From Roseimicrobium sp. ORNL1 (GTDB taxonomy: Bacteria > Verrucomicrobiota > Verrucomicrobiia > Verrucomicrobiales > Verrucomicrobiaceae): a stretch of DNA of 64,000 nucleotides. Below are positions 7,325 to 19,417 of the stretch, piece by piece. Position numbers and translations under genes: made by a program. The notes below the pieces were generated by a model that made no database searches, was not told where the DNA came from, and worked only from the letters and a program-made list of their open reading frames with translations. Numbering within the stretch: the stretch's first letter is position 1; every line of letters starts with the position of its first letter. The stretch lies in assembly GCF_011044495.1 (NCBI RefSeq), contig NZ_CP049143.1, positions 5,332,001 to 5,396,000 of the forward strand, given 5' to 3'.

Positions 7325-10300
7325 ATGGCGACCCTGTTATTTGTTATCGATGACGACCAGGAAATTGTCGTCCCCCTTGCCGGCAACATCACGCTCGGCA
7401 GCGCCGATGGAAATGACGTCGTGGTGGATGACACAAGCGTTTCCCCCAGCCATGCAGAAATTGTCTCCACGGCCAGCGGCGGATTTCATCTCCGAGACCT
7501 GGGCTCCATAACCGGCACCTTCGTAAATGGAGCGCGGATTCGTTCGCGCGATTTGAAGGATGGCGATCAGCTCTCCTTTGGAGCATTGCGGGGACGTTTC
7601 CTGGCCGGCGAAAAGAAGACCGTCCTCAGCGAACCGGTGCTGGCTCGCGCCAGGACATCCACCATCACCAGCCAGGTGCCGGAGACGACGCCCAAGTCCA
7701 AGAAAGAGACCACGAGCATCAAACTCGCGACCTCCGAGGTCAAGGTGGCTGCCCTTGACATGGAGGCTCCAAAGACCGAGGCGCCGAAGCTGCTCGACGA
7801 TGCAGAGTTCACCAAAAAACTGGAAGAGCAGCAGGCAAAACTCAGCGAACTGAATGCCAGGTTCGAGGAGCAGAAGACAAAGCTCGCTGAGCAAGATGCC
7901 AGACTGGACGAACAGAAGGCCAAGCTCGGCGAACAGGATGCAAGGCTGGAAGAGCAGAAGACCAAACTTGGTGAGCAGGACGCCAGGCTGGACGAAAACC
8001 AGGCGAAGCTCGCCGAGGTGACAAGCCAGATCGAAGCGAAGGACAAGGAACTCTCCGAGGTCAGCACGCGGATTGAAGAGCGACAAGCGGTGCTATCGGA
8101 GTCGGTGCGCCAGACGGATCTGCGCAAGGCGGACCTGGAGAAGACCAGCACTCAACTCGACGAGAAGAAAAAGGAACTCTCCGATGCCAGTCGTCAGTTT
8201 GACGAGCGCAAGAAGGAGCTCGACAAGGCCACGGAAGAGCTTGGGAAGTCGAAGGAAGAGATCACCAAGGCCGTTGAAGAGCTGGATCGCACCAAGGACG
8301 ATCAGGAAAAAGTGCGGAAGGAAGCCGAGCGGTTCGCAGCGACCCTCATGGGCGAAATGGAGACCCACCGCAAGTCTCACCAGGAGACAGAACTTGCGCT
8401 TGAGACCGTGAAGAAGAAGTTGGGCGAAGCGGAAGCCGGACTGAAAGAAAAGACGAAGCTCACCAAGGAGCTCGAAGAAAAGATCGACTCCTCCAAAAAA
8501 CAGGCAGACGCCGTTTCAGCCGAGATCGGTAAACTGAAGGAACAGGAGAAGGCCCTGCATAACTCGCTTGGCGGGATCGAGGCTGAGAAAAAAGAAGCTC
8601 AAGGCGCACTGGAGACCGCCCGCAAAGAGCACGCCACGGTAAAGAAGGATCGCGATACTCTGAGCGAGGAAATCACCAAGCTCACGGAAGAGAAGAAGTC
8701 GCTCGCTGCGGAGATTGCCACTCTCAAGACCGACAAGAAGGATGAGGAAGCCGCCTTGCGCCATGCGGAGGGAGAGCTGCGCACCATGCAAAACGGTCTC
8801 TCCAAGCTGGCCCAGGCACGGCAGGATCTTGAGAAGCAGACCGGCCGGCTCACCCAGGAATCTTCTGAGTTGCGGATTACCGTGCAGCAACTGGAGTCAC
8901 AGCACGAGTCCACGCTCAAGTTGCTGCGTGAAGGCGAAACCGGCCTGAAGGATGTGCTCAAGTCCGTGGAAGAGGCGCAGACCGAGAAGCACGCGCTGAT
9001 GGCGGACATCGAGGAGCTGGTTGCTCAAAAGGGCGAGTTCGAATCCCAGACCGCCCAACTCGGCACCGCTGCTGAGGATCGCAAACGCCAGCTCGATCAA
9101 CTGCAGAAGGAACATGATGGCGCCGCCAAACGCACGGAGGAGGCGAAGGCACGCGCTGCGGAGCAGGAATCCCGGGTGGAAAAGCTGCTGGGCAACGTAT
9201 CCACCCACGAGAAAAAACTTTCCGAACTGGTCTCCGCCGCCACGGAACACCGTCGCATGGCGGACTCACTCGCCGAGCTCTGCCGCACTGAGCAGGAGCG
9301 CATCACCCAGGCAGAGGCAGCCGCTGTCGCCGGTGAATTGAGGGCCACCGAGATCAAAGCTGCGCTCGTTGGCAAGGAAGATGAACTAACCAGCCTTACC
9401 AAGAAGGTGCAGCACCTCAGCGAGGAAAAATCCGCGGCTGAGAAGAAACAGGCTGAGCTCTTGCAGAAGAACAAGGAGCTAGAGAAGAAGCAGGCCGAGC
9501 TTTCGACGCTCGAAAGCCGGATGGAAAAGCTGCGCGACGACCTCCGTCTCGTAGAGCTGGGCAAGAAGCGCGTGGAAGGCGAGACGGCAAACCTGCAGAA
9601 GGCCCTCACCGAAACGAAGACCGCCTTTGAGGAAGTTACCAACGAGGTGGCTGAGGAGAAGTACCGCCTGGCCGGACTACAACGTGACGTCCGTTCCCTT
9701 CAAGATTCAAAGAACGAACTGCAGGAGGTTGAGGCGAAGCTGAAGGCATCCTCCGTAAAGGTGAAGGAACTGCTGGAGCAAGAGGTCCGGCTCAAGGATG
9801 TGGCAAGCACCTTGCGTTCACAGGAAGAAGCCAAAGGGCAACTGGAACGCGTTCTGGAGGCGGCACGCAAACAAACAGATGACGCCAATGAACGTCTGAA
9901 GAAAGCGAATGCCAATGAGCAGACCGTCTCAGACCGACTGAAGGCGCTGCTGGATCAGGAGGCCGCCCTCGTATCACGCACCAAGGCTCTGGAGACCGAG
10001 GTGGCTCGCCTTCAGCCGTTGCAGGCGGAAGTGAAGAAGCTTCAGGAACTCATCGCTCGCCTGCAGACGATGCAGTCGGAGACCAAAGCCGCGGAAATGC
10101 AACATCATCAAGCTCGCAAGGGTGCTGATGATGCCCGCGCGATGCTGGGCAAGCTCTCCGCAGAAGAGAAGTCCGCGCAGACAAAGCTGCAGGAAGTTCT
10201 GGGCCGCTACAAAACCACGTCCCACTCCCTGGAAGAGGCCTCAGCCACGCTGAAACTCAAGGGCGCGGAACTGCAAAACACCGAAAGCAGGGCGGCAGCA

Positions 10301-10522
10301 CTCCGGCAGGAGATCACGGATTTGGATGCGCTTATCGTGACAAAGAATACTGAGGTCAGACGTCTGCAACACGTGACCACGGAGATGGAAGCGGCACAGA
10401 AGAGGCTCGCCGAGCAGGACACCCGTCTCGCGGAAGTGAAGCAGAGCGCGGATCCTTCGCGGGAGGGCATCATGGCGAAGCCCAACCTGCGCACGGTGGT
10501 GGTGCCTAGGAAGCGGGAATAG
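7325..10522 (+). CDS. FHA-domain protein with a giant coiled coil
   Basis: A 1065-residue protein. Residues about 1-95 are a forkhead-associated domain (ITLGSADGNDVVVDD, VSPSHAEI, LRDLGSITGTFVNG), which usually binds phosphothreonine peptides. Residues about 165-1045 are nearly uninterrupted heptad coiled coil rich in Glu, Lys, Leu and Gln. The coil contains tandem 14-residue repeats near its start. No signal peptide or membrane segment is seen, so it is probably cytoplasmic; a scaffold or structural filament role is inference. The frame can be read from TTG 7310, but ATG 7325 starts exactly at the FHA domain and is preferred. There is no kinase gene beside it to name as a partner. Confidence 0.88.
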   Translation: MATLLFVIDDDQEIVVPLAGNITLGSADGNDVVVDDTSVSPSHAEIVSTASGGFHLRDLGSITGTFVNGARIRSRDLKDGDQLSFGALRGRFLAGEKKTVLSEPVLARARTSTITSQVPETTPKSKKETTSIKLATSEVKVAALDMEAPKTEAPKLLDDAEFTKKLEEQQAKLSELNARFEEQKTKLAEQDARLDEQKAKLGEQDARLEEQKTKLGEQDARLDENQAKLAEVTSQIEAKDKELSEVSTRIEERQAVLSESVRQTDLRKADLEKTSTQLDEKKKELSDASRQFDERKKELDKATEELGKSKEEITKAVEELDRTKDDQEKVRKEAERFAATLMGEMETHRKSHQETELALETVKKKLGEAEAGLKEKTKLTKELEEKIDSSKKQADAVSAEIGKLKEQEKALHNSLGGIEAEKKEAQGALETARKEHATVKKDRDTLSEEITKLTEEKKSLAAEIATLKTDKKDEEAALRHAEGELRTMQNGLSKLAQARQDLEKQTGRLTQESSELRITVQQLESQHESTLKLLREGETGLKDVLKSVEEAQTEKHALMADIEELVAQKGEFESQTAQLGTAAEDRKRQLDQLQKEHDGAAKRTEEAKARAAEQESRVEKLLGNVSTHEKKLSELVSAATEHRRMADSLAELCRTEQERITQAEAAAVAGELRATEIKAALVGKEDELTSLTKKVQHLSEEKSAAEKKQAELLQKNKELEKKQAELSTLESRMEKLRDDLRLVELGKKRVEGETANLQKALTETKTAFEEVTNEVAEEKYRLAGLQRDVRSLQDSKNELQEVEAKLKASSVKVKELLEQEVRLKDVASTLRSQEEAKGQLERVLEAARKQTDDANERLKKANANEQTVSDRLKALLDQEAALVSRTKALETEVARLQPLQAEVKKLQELIARLQTMQSETKAAEMQHHQARKGADDARAMLGKLSAEEKSAQTKLQEVLGRYKTTSHSLEEASATLKLKGAELQNTESRAAALRQEITDLDALIVTKNTEVRRLQHVTTEMEAAQKRLAEQDTRLAEVKQSADPSREGIMAKPNLRTVVVPRKRE
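7823..8032 (+). repeat. Five tandem 42-base repeats (14-residue coiled-coil unit)
   Basis: Within the FHA protein, five consecutive units of 42 bases encode variants of EEQKTKLGEQDARL. Units two to four are the most alike (EEQKTKLAEQDARL, DEQKAKLGEQDARL, EEQKTKLGEQDARL), and diverged copies continue downstream. The period keeps two heptads per unit, so copy-number change would keep the frame and the coil register. Confidence 0.75.
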
Positions 10523-10608
10523 CTGGCTGCGACCCCGCGCGACTCTGGCGACAAATCAAAACGCGAGTTGATGACAGGAGCGCGCCAGCGCTGTCGTTAC
10601 TCCGGGCC

Positions 10609-12180
10609 ATGATCGCGCGCCGGTTTATCCTCTCTGTGGCACTTGTTTTCTGGTTGATGCCGTCCCTCGGGACTCAAGCAGCATCCCTCGAAGGCAAAAA
10701 GCCCAACATCATTTTCATTCTCACCGATGATCAGGGATATGGGGATCTCTCCGTGCATGGCAATCCCGTGCTGAAGACGCCGAACCTGGACAAGATGCAT
10801 GCGGAGAGCGTGCGCTTCACCAACTGGCACAACAGCCCGACTTGTGCCCCCACGCGCTCCGCGCTGCTCACGGGCCGTCATGAATTCCGCAACGGCATCA
10901 CCCACACCATCCTGGAGCGCGAGCGTTTGCGGCTGGATTCGGTGACGCTGGCGCAGGTGCTGCAAAAGGCGGGCTACGCCACCGGCATCTTCGGCAAGTG
11001 GCATCTCGGCGATGAGGAAGCCTACCGGCCCGACAAGCGCGGTTTCGAGGAAACCTTCATCCACGGCGCCGGTGGCATCGGCCAGAGCTATCCCGGAAGC
11101 TGTGGCGATGCGCCGGGCAATGCCTACTTCGATCCCGCCATTCTCCACAACGGAACGTTTGAGGAGACAAAGGGCTACTGCACGGATGTCTTCTTTGAGC
11201 AGGCCACGAAGTGGATCGAGACGAAGAAGGGTCAAAAGGAAAAGCCCTTCCTCTGCTGGCTCTCCACGAATGCGCCGCACGGCCCCTACATCGCCAAGCC
11301 CGAGGACAAGGCGCTCTACGATGGGAAGACGCCCAATGAAGCCGCTGCCAATTTCTTCGGCATGCTCCACAATATCGATATGAATGTCGGCAAGCTCTTC
11401 GCCAAGCTCGACGAATGGGGCCTTGCTGAAGATACCCTGGTCATCTTCATGAATGACAACGGCGGCACGGCAGGGGGAGCTGTCTTCAATGCCGGCATGC
11501 GTGGGCAGAAGGGATCCCCATGGATCGGTGGCGTGCATGCCATCAGCTTCTGGCGGTGGAAGGGCACACTGAAACCCGCCGACTGCAACGCGCTCACCGC
11601 ACACATCGATTTCTTCCGTACCCTTTCCTCCCTTGGAGGGGCAAAGCTGGATGACTCGCTTCTGCAGCAGTCTGCAGAAGCTCGCAACCTGACACCGTTG
11701 TTGGAGAATCCCGCCGCGTCTTGGGAAGATCGCTTCCTCTTCACCCATGTGGGCCGCTGGCCCAAAGGCACCTCGCCAGATGCTGCGAAGCTGAACAACG
11801 CAGCCGTGCGCAACACCCAGTACACGCTGGTCAGTGAAACGGCACGTGGCCCCAAAGCTCCCAAGGACGCGGAACCCAAGTGGCAGCTCTTTGACGTCAT
11901 CGCCGATCCCTCCCAGAAGAATGACATTGCCGCCTCGCACCCCGAGGTCGTGAAAAAATTGTCCGATACCTATGACGCATGGTGGACCTCGCTCAAGGGG
12001 CAGTACGACATCAACGAAAACGCCATCGGTCCAAAGCTGAACCCCTTTGCCGAGTTGTACTGGAAGCAGTTCGGCGGAGGCCCCACAGCCGAAGACTACG
12101 AACGCATGGACCCGGAAAAGGCGAAGACGTTCGAGGCGAGCCGGCAGCGACAGGCAGCTGGCAAGCGGGCCACCGATTGA
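10609..12180 (+). CDS. Secreted sulfatase (arylsulfatase family)
   Basis: A 523-residue enzyme hydrolysing sulfate esters. Residues 1-25 are a signal peptide. The metal-binding start NIIFILTDDQGYGDL has Asp40/Asp41. The formylglycine motif is C79-A-P-T-R-S-A-L-L-T-G-R, so a formylglycine-generating enzyme must act on Cys79; no such gene is in the window. GKWHLGD (about 127) and NDNGG (about 280) are further active-site elements. Secreted sulfatases are abundant in Verrucomicrobiota and Planctomycetes that degrade sulfated polysaccharides; the substrate here cannot be named. It stands alone, 86 bases after the FHA gene. Confidence 0.93.
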   Translation: MIARRFILSVALVFWLMPSLGTQAASLEGKKPNIIFILTDDQGYGDLSVHGNPVLKTPNLDKMHAESVRFTNWHNSPTCAPTRSALLTGRHEFRNGITHTILERERLRLDSVTLAQVLQKAGYATGIFGKWHLGDEEAYRPDKRGFEETFIHGAGGIGQSYPGSCGDAPGNAYFDPAILHNGTFEETKGYCTDVFFEQATKWIETKKGQKEKPFLCWLSTNAPHGPYIAKPEDKALYDGKTPNEAAANFFGMLHNIDMNVGKLFAKLDEWGLAEDTLVIFMNDNGGTAGGAVFNAGMRGQKGSPWIGGVHAISFWRWKGTLKPADCNALTAHIDFFRTLSSLGGAKLDDSLLQQSAEARNLTPLLENPAASWEDRFLFTHVGRWPKGTSPDAAKLNNAAVRNTQYTLVSETARGPKAPKDAEPKWQLFDVIADPSQKNDIAASHPEVVKKLSDTYDAWWTSLKGQYDINENAIGPKLNPFAELYWKQFGGGPTAEDYERMDPEKAKTFEASRQRQAAGKRATD

Positions 12181-12445
12181 CGAAGGTCTGAGGCATGCAG
12201 GATGCTTTAGGGTCGGTGGTCTCGTGAGCGAATCCGGGACAAGCCGGGCACATGCGACTTTCGTCCTACAGCTTGCCTCTGGACGGCCCCGGCTGGCGTA
12301 ATAAGAATCAAGCCATCATGCGCGCCCTGTTTGCTCACTCAGGTCGGGCCCACGGTCATCCTTTCGTACAAAAGGAAAGGAGACTGGGTCTCATGAAGGC
12401 ATATCTCCTGCGACAAGGCTTGCCAAGGCGCGACGGTTCGCCAAT

Positions 12446-13162
12446 ATGCAATCCTCACCCATGAGCTCCCTGTTCCCGTCCTTTTTTTCGTTTCTCGGTT
12501 CTTCCTTAGGAAAGAAAATCCTGGTCGCTCTCACGGGCATGGCGCTCGTGGTCTTCGTCTTCGGACACATGGTCGGAAACCTGCTCGTGTATGCGGGTCC
12601 GGATGCCATCAATGAGTACGGGCACACTCTGCAAACCCTGCTGCACGGCGCCGGCATTTGGATCGCACGCATCGGCCTGCTCGTCTGCGTCGTGGTGCAC
12701 ATCGTTCTCACCATCCAGGTGACCAAGGAGAACCGGGAGGCGCGTTCCGACCGCTACGCCGTCCACAAAACGACCCGGACGACGAACTCGGCCCGCATCA
12801 TGATTCTCAGTGGGCTCACGCTGCTGGCCTTCATCATCTACCACCTGCTGCACTTCACGGTCCGCGTGGGAAATGACTACGCCACCTACAAGACCAGCCT
12901 CCATGGTGAGACCGTGCATGATGTGTACCGCATGGTCATTGCGGGCTTCTCCTGGTGGCCCGCCTCCCTTTTCTACATCATCGCCATGGTCCTGCTCTGG
13001 TCCCACCTGAGCCACGGCGTGCAGAGCATGTTCCAGACGGTGGGCCTCTCCAATGAGCGCACCATTCCCATCTACAAGACCATCGCCGTGGTCTTCGCCA
13101 CCGTCATTCTCATCGGGAACTGTTCCATCCCTATCTCGGTCATGCTCGGCTGGGTGAAATAA
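12446..13162 (+). CDS. sdhC: Succinate dehydrogenase cytochrome b subunit
   Basis: A 238-residue membrane anchor of succinate dehydrogenase. About five hydrophobic helices are visible (starting near residues 22, 65, 115, 165 and 205) with conserved histidines (FGHMVGN, IYHLLHF, SHLSHGVQ). These fit the single-subunit di-heme cytochrome b of Bacillus/Wolinella-type complexes, also typical of Bacteroidetes and Verrucomicrobia. ATG 12461 (MSSLFPSF) is an alternative start. It is first in sdhCAB, with 27 bases to sdhA. The 265 bases upstream (12181-12445) contain no gene and should hold the promoter; no clear -35/-10 pair was identified. Confidence 0.92.
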   Translation: MQSSPMSSLFPSFFSFLGSSLGKKILVALTGMALVVFVFGHMVGNLLVYAGPDAINEYGHTLQTLLHGAGIWIARIGLLVCVVVHIVLTIQVTKENREARSDRYAVHKTTRTTNSARIMILSGLTLLAFIIYHLLHFTVRVGNDYATYKTSLHGETVHDVYRMVIAGFSWWPASLFYIIAMVLLWSHLSHGVQSMFQTVGLSNERTIPIYKTIAVVFATVILIGNCSIPISVMLGWVK

Positions 13163-13189
13163 CGAACCACTTTCCCCTCACCTCTTCCC

Positions 13190-15190
13190 ATGGCACTCGA
13201 CGCTAAAATTCCAGCCGGGCCGCTCGCCCAGAAGTGGACCCGCTACAAGCAGGAAGCCAAGCTCATCAATCCTGCGAACAAACGCAAATTCACCGTCCTC
13301 GTGGTGGGCAGCGGTCTGGCCGGCGCCTCCGCTGCAGCGACCCTTTCCGAGCTGGGGTACAAGGTGAAGTGCTTCTGCTTCCAGGACAGCCCCCGCCGCG
13401 CGCACAGCATCGCCGCCCAGGGGGGCATCAACGCCGCGAAGAACTACCAGAACGACGGCGACTCCGTTTACCGCCTCTTCTATGACACCATCAAGGGTGG
13501 CGACTTCCGCGCCCGTGAGGCCAATGTGTACCGCCTGGCCGAAGTCAGCGCGAGCATCATCGACCAGTGCGTGGCGCAGGGCGTGCCTCTGGCCCGTGAA
13601 TACGGCGGCCTGCTGGCGAACCGCTCCTTCGGCGGCGCGCTCGTAAGCCGAACTTTCTACGCTCGTGGCCAGACCGGACAGCAGCTGCTGCTCGGCGCCT
13701 ACTCCGCGCTGAACAAGGAAATCGCCCGCGGCAACGTGCAGATGTACAACCGCGCCGAAATGCTCGAGCTCGTCGTCGTGGACGGCCATGCCAAGGGCGT
13801 CGTGGTGCGGGACCTTGTGACCGGTGAAGTCACCAGCCACGCCGGCGACGCCGTGATTCTCGCGACCGGCGGCTACGGCAACGTCTTCTACCTCTCCACC
13901 AACGCCAAGGGCTGCAACGTGACCGCCACCTGGCGCGCGCACAAGAAGGGTGCCTTCTTTGCAAACCCCTGCTACACGCAGATCCACCCCACCTGCATCC
14001 CGGTGAGCGGTGACTACCAGAGCAAGCTCACGCTCATGTCGGAGTCCCTCCGCAATGACGGCCGCGTCTGGGTGCCCAAGAAGAAGGAAGACTGCCAGAA
14101 GCCGCCTCACCAGATTCCGGATGATGCGCGCGACTACTACCTCGAGCGCAAATACCCCACCTACGGCAACCTCGCCCCGCGCGACATCTCCAGCCGCAGC
14201 GCGAAGGAAGTGTGCGACGAAGGTCGCGGCGTCGGCCCCGGCGGACTCGGCGTGTACCTTGATTTCGCCGATGCCATCAAGCGCTACGGCAAGGACAAGG
14301 CCGGTGGCAAGACCCTGCCGGAAGAAGAACTGGAAAAGCTCGGCAAGGCCGTCATCAGGGAGAAGTACGGCAACCTCTTCGACATGTATGAGCGCATCAC
14401 CGGCGAGAGCGGTTATGAGCAGCCCATGCGCATCTATCCCGCGGTGCACTACACCATGGGCGGTCTCTGGGTGGACTACAATCTGATGAGCAATCTCCCC
14501 GGCCTGCACGTGCTGGGCGAGGCGAACTTCAGCGACCACGGCGCGAACCGTCTCGGTGCCAGCGCCCTGATGCAGGGTCTGGCGGATGGCTACTTCGTCA
14601 TTCCCTACACCCTCCCCGCCTACATGGCAGGGCAGAAGCCCGGCTCCGTCACCACGGCGCATCCTGCTTTCAAGGAAGCCGAAGCCGCCGTCGCCGCGCG
14701 CACGAAGCAGTTTCTCGACATCAAGGGCAAGCGCACGGTGGATGACTTTCACCGCGAACTCGGCCTGCTCATGTGGAACAAGTGCGGCATGGCCCGCACC
14801 CGCGAAGGCCTTCAGGAAGCACTGCAAAAGCTGCCCGGACTCCGTGAGGAATTCTGGAAGAACGTCTACGTCCCCGGTGCTGGCGAGTCCTTCAACCAGG
14901 AACTTGAGAAGGCCGGCCGCCTGGCGGACTTCCTCGAGTTCGGCGAGCTCATGTGCCTGGATGCCCAACAGCGTGAGGAAAGCTGCGGCGGTCACTTCCG
15001 CAGCGAGTACCAGTACACGGCTGAGGACGAGAAAGCGAAGCGCGGCCAGGCCGGTGAAGCCCTGCGCAATGACGAGAAGTTCGCCTACGTCGCCGCCTGG
15101 GAATACACGGGCGACGTCTCCAAGCCCACCCTTCACAAGGAGGACCTCAAGTACGAAGAGATCCACCTCGCCGTACGCAGCTACGTCTAG
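13190..15190 (+). CDS. sdhA: Succinate dehydrogenase flavoprotein subunit
   Basis: A 666-residue catalytic subunit oxidising succinate to fumarate. The Rossmann start [14 protein letters not shown] (about 37-50) binds FAD. His72 in [10 protein letters not shown] is the covalent flavin histidine. QIHPTCIP (about 265) and RDISSRSAK (about 330) line the active site. [12 protein letters not shown] and [22 protein letters not shown] are classic family blocks. The length and the R/G-rich middle match the Bacteroidetes/epsilon-type SdhA/FrdA group (about 640-670 residues) rather than the 580-residue proteobacterial form. It lies between sdhC and sdhB in one transcription unit. Confidence 0.96.
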   Translation: MALDAKIPAGPLAQKWTRYKQEAKLINPANKRKFTVLVVGSGLAGASAAATLSELGYKVKCFCFQDSPRRAHSIAAQGGINAAKNYQNDGDSVYRLFYDTIKGGDFRAREANVYRLAEVSASIIDQCVAQGVPLAREYGGLLANRSFGGALVSRTFYARGQTGQQLLLGAYSALNKEIARGNVQMYNRAEMLELVVVDGHAKGVVVRDLVTGEVTSHAGDAVILATGGYGNVFYLSTNAKGCNVTATWRAHKKGAFFANPCYTQIHPTCIPVSGDYQSKLTLMSESLRNDGRVWVPKKKEDCQKPPHQIPDDARDYYLERKYPTYGNLAPRDISSRSAKEVCDEGRGVGPGGLGVYLDFADAIKRYGKDKAGGKTLPEEELEKLGKAVIREKYGNLFDMYERITGESGYEQPMRIYPAVHYTMGGLWVDYNLMSNLPGLHVLGEANFSDHGANRLGASALMQGLADGYFVIPYTLPAYMAGQKPGSVTTAHPAFKEAEAAVAARTKQFLDIKGKRTVDDFHRELGLLMWNKCGMARTREGLQEALQKLPGLREEFWKNVYVPGAGESFNQELEKAGRLADFLEFGELMCLDAQQREESCGGHFRSEYQYTAEDEKAKRGQAGEALRNDEKFAYVAAWEYTGDVSKPTLHKEDLKYEEIHLAVRSYV

Positions 15191-15247
15191 TCTGCCAACC
15201 CCCCCACCCTTTCGCGCAATTTTTCAGAACCGCACCCATCACCTTCC

Positions 15248-16045
15248 ATGGCCCGCACACTGAACCTCCACCTGAAAGTCTGGCGCCAGGCAAGTGCCAA
15301 TGCCAAAGGCTACTTCCAGGACATCGAAGCCAAGGACATTCCAGAGTCCGCTTCTTTCCTGGAGATGATGGACATCATCAACCAGCGCATCATCACGGCC
15401 GGAGCAGATCCCATCGCGTTCGACCATGATTGTCGCGAAGGCATTTGCGGCATGTGCTCCATGGTGATCAACGGCCGCGCCCACGGTCCCGAGGTTTCCA
15501 CCACCACCTGCCAGCTTCACATGCGGAAATTCCATGATGGCGACACCATCTGGGTGGAACCCTTCCGTGCCGTGGCCTTCCCGGTCATCAAGGACCTCGC
15601 GGTGGATCGCACCTCATTCGAGAAGATTCAGATCGCCGGTGGCTTCATCAGTGTACGCACCGGTTCGGTGCAGGACGCCAATGCCTTGCCCATCTCCAAG
15701 GAAGCCGCGGACTCCTCCATGGACGCCGCGGAGTGCATCGGCTGTGGCGCCTGTGTGGCCGCCTGCCCGAATGCCAGCGCCATGCTCTTCACCTCTGCCA
15801 AGGCCGGCCAGCTCAACATGCTGCCCCAGGGCCAGCCGGAAAAACACCGCCGTGTGCTCGGCATGGTCCGCGCCATGGACGCCGCCGGATTCGGCAACTG
15901 CTCCAACCACTACGAATGCGAAGGCGCCTGTCCCAAGGACATCAGCGTCCGCTGGATCGCGAAGATGAACCGCGACTACGCGCTCGCCACCGTGCACGAA
16001 GCAGTCATTGCCCCGACCGGTAAGGGTGGTGGCGACGGCGGCTGA
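15248..16045 (+). CDS. sdhB: Succinate dehydrogenase iron-sulfur subunit
   Basis: A 265-residue electron-transfer subunit. The [2Fe-2S] cluster ligands are Cys62, Cys67, Cys70 and Cys88 (CREGICGMC ... TTCQLH). The C-terminal domain carries [13 protein letters not shown] and [14 protein letters not shown] for the [4Fe-4S] and [3Fe-4S] clusters. It passes electrons from the SdhA flavin to the SdhC hemes and menaquinone. It follows sdhA by 57 bases and is last in the operon, with a terminator at 16088-16111. Confidence 0.96.
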   Translation: MARTLNLHLKVWRQASANAKGYFQDIEAKDIPESASFLEMMDIINQRIITAGADPIAFDHDCREGICGMCSMVINGRAHGPEVSTTTCQLHMRKFHDGDTIWVEPFRAVAFPVIKDLAVDRTSFEKIQIAGGFISVRTGSVQDANALPISKEAADSSMDAAECIGCGACVAACPNASAMLFTSAKAGQLNMLPQGQPEKHRRVLGMVRAMDAAGFGNCSNHYECEGACPKDISVRWIAKMNRDYALATVHEAVIAPTGKGGGDGG

Positions 16046-16087
16046 TTGCCTGTCTGAGCGCACCGGAAGACGAAATCTTACTGTCGG

Positions 16088-16111
16088 GAAATTGCGTTGC
16101 GATTTCTTTTT
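16088..16111 (+). terminator. Rho-independent terminator of sdhCAB
   Basis: GAAATTGC (16088-16095) pairs with GCGATTTC (16099-16106), 8 bases with one T-G wobble, around a 3-base loop, followed by five T. It lies 42 bases after the sdhB stop. A second hairpin, TCGGATG/CATCCGA (16111-16132), follows directly, upstream of the heme oxygenase gene. Confidence 0.65.
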
Positions 16112-16158
16112 CGGATGGCCATGCTCATCCGATTCTGATGGCATAAATCTTTCTTCTC

Positions 16159-16745
16159 GTGCCTGATCGACCATCTCTCCTTCCCCGCCTTCGCCAGGAA
16201 ACGGCGCAGTCCCACCGCGAACTGGAGGATGCAGTGCAAATCGCACGGACACTCGGGAATGAATCCAGCTACCGGAAATTGCTTGAGGTCTTCCATGGTT
16301 TCTACGCTCCCATGGAGGAGCAGTTGTCCGAGGCACAAGAGTGGGAACTGGAAGGCATCCACTTCGACGAACGGCGCAAGGCAGACTGGATCAAACAGGA
16401 CCTTCAGGCCCTCGGACTCGGAGCGGATCAAATCAACAGCCTGCCCACCTGCGAGGACCTGCCTGTGGTGAACGAGAACGATTTCGCCTTCGGCAGCTTC
16501 TACGTCCTCGAAGGCTCCACGCTCGGCGGCCGACATATTTCCGCCATGCTTCAGACCAGTCCCATCAGCGAGCACGCCCGCCGTTTCTTCCGCGGCTACG
16601 GTGAGGACACGGGAACCATGTGGAAGCAATTCTGCAATTCCCTGGAGGGGTTCGCGGAACACGCTGACCATGGCAAAATCATCCGCGGTGCAGATGCGAC
16701 CTTTCGCTCCCTGCAACGATGGATTGCACACGAAGGCCTCCACGC

Positions 16746-16749
<4 letters not shown>
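16159..16749 (+). CDS. bphO: Heme oxygenase (biliverdin-producing, BphO type)
   Basis: A 196-residue enzyme that cleaves heme to biliverdin, the chromophore of the bacteriophytochrome encoded next. His19 in ETAQSHRELED is the likely axial heme ligand. FGSFYVLEGSTLGGRHISAML (split as FGSFYVLEGS and TLGGRHISAML, about 115-135) is the distal-helix block of bacterial heme oxygenases. The start is GTG 16159, giving the full N-terminal helix. Its stop codon overlaps the phytochrome start (ATGA), indicating translational coupling. Confidence 0.92.
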
Positions 16750-18961
<2,212 letters not shown>

Positions 18962-18965
<4 letters not shown>

Positions 18966-19402
18966 AATCCATGTTCTCCCGCAGCGCACGTCCCATCCTC
19001 GTCGTGGAGGATCAAGATGCCGACTATGAAACTGTGCTGCGCCGTCTGAAAAAGCTCAGCGTCGAAGCTCCCGTGCATCGGTGCACCGGCGTGGATGAAG
19101 TTCACGATCATCTGGGCCGTTGGAAAGCAGGCATTGCCCAGATGCCCATGCCCGCCCTGCTCGTGCTGGATCTGAAGCTCCCTGATGGTGACGGCCAGGA
19201 ATTGCTGATCCGGATGAAGTCGGATGAGGCATTCAAGGACATTCCCGTCGTGGTGTGGAGTGCCGTGAGCGACCCGGAGGTGCAAGAGCGTTGCCTCAAG
19301 GGCGGCGCCAACGATTTTCGATCGAAGGCCGCCGACAACACCATCACCGACGAAGCGATTGACCACATGGTTCATTTGTGGCGCCAGTCCTCTGTTCTCT
19401 AA
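18962..19402 (+). CDS. Response regulator, single receiver domain (Rcp1-like)
   Basis: A 146-residue receiver domain without an output domain. Acidic residues of VVEDQDAD (about 14-21), phospho-acceptor Asp70 in LLVLDLKLPDGDG and Lys122 give the active site. Rcp1/BphR-type regulators encoded directly after phytochromes receive phosphate from them. It overlaps the phytochrome gene (ATGA) and is 15 bases from the next kinase, so it likely relays the light signal onward. Confidence 0.92.
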
Positions 19403-19417
19403 AGGACCTCGCCACCC

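Noticed and set aside
7823-8032. Tandem repeats considered as a CRISPR array
   Set aside because: There are no unique spacers; the 42-base units are contiguous and encode a coiled coil in frame.
10597-11940. 447-residue minus-strand frame opposite the sulfatase
   Set aside because: Shadow of the sulfatase, which has an intact formylglycine motif and signal peptide.
13178-15166. 662-residue open frame antisense to sdhA
   Set aside because: A shadow of the GC-rich codon pattern of sdhA; composition is Val/Ala/His-rich with no recognisable domain, while the plus frame is a certain SdhA.
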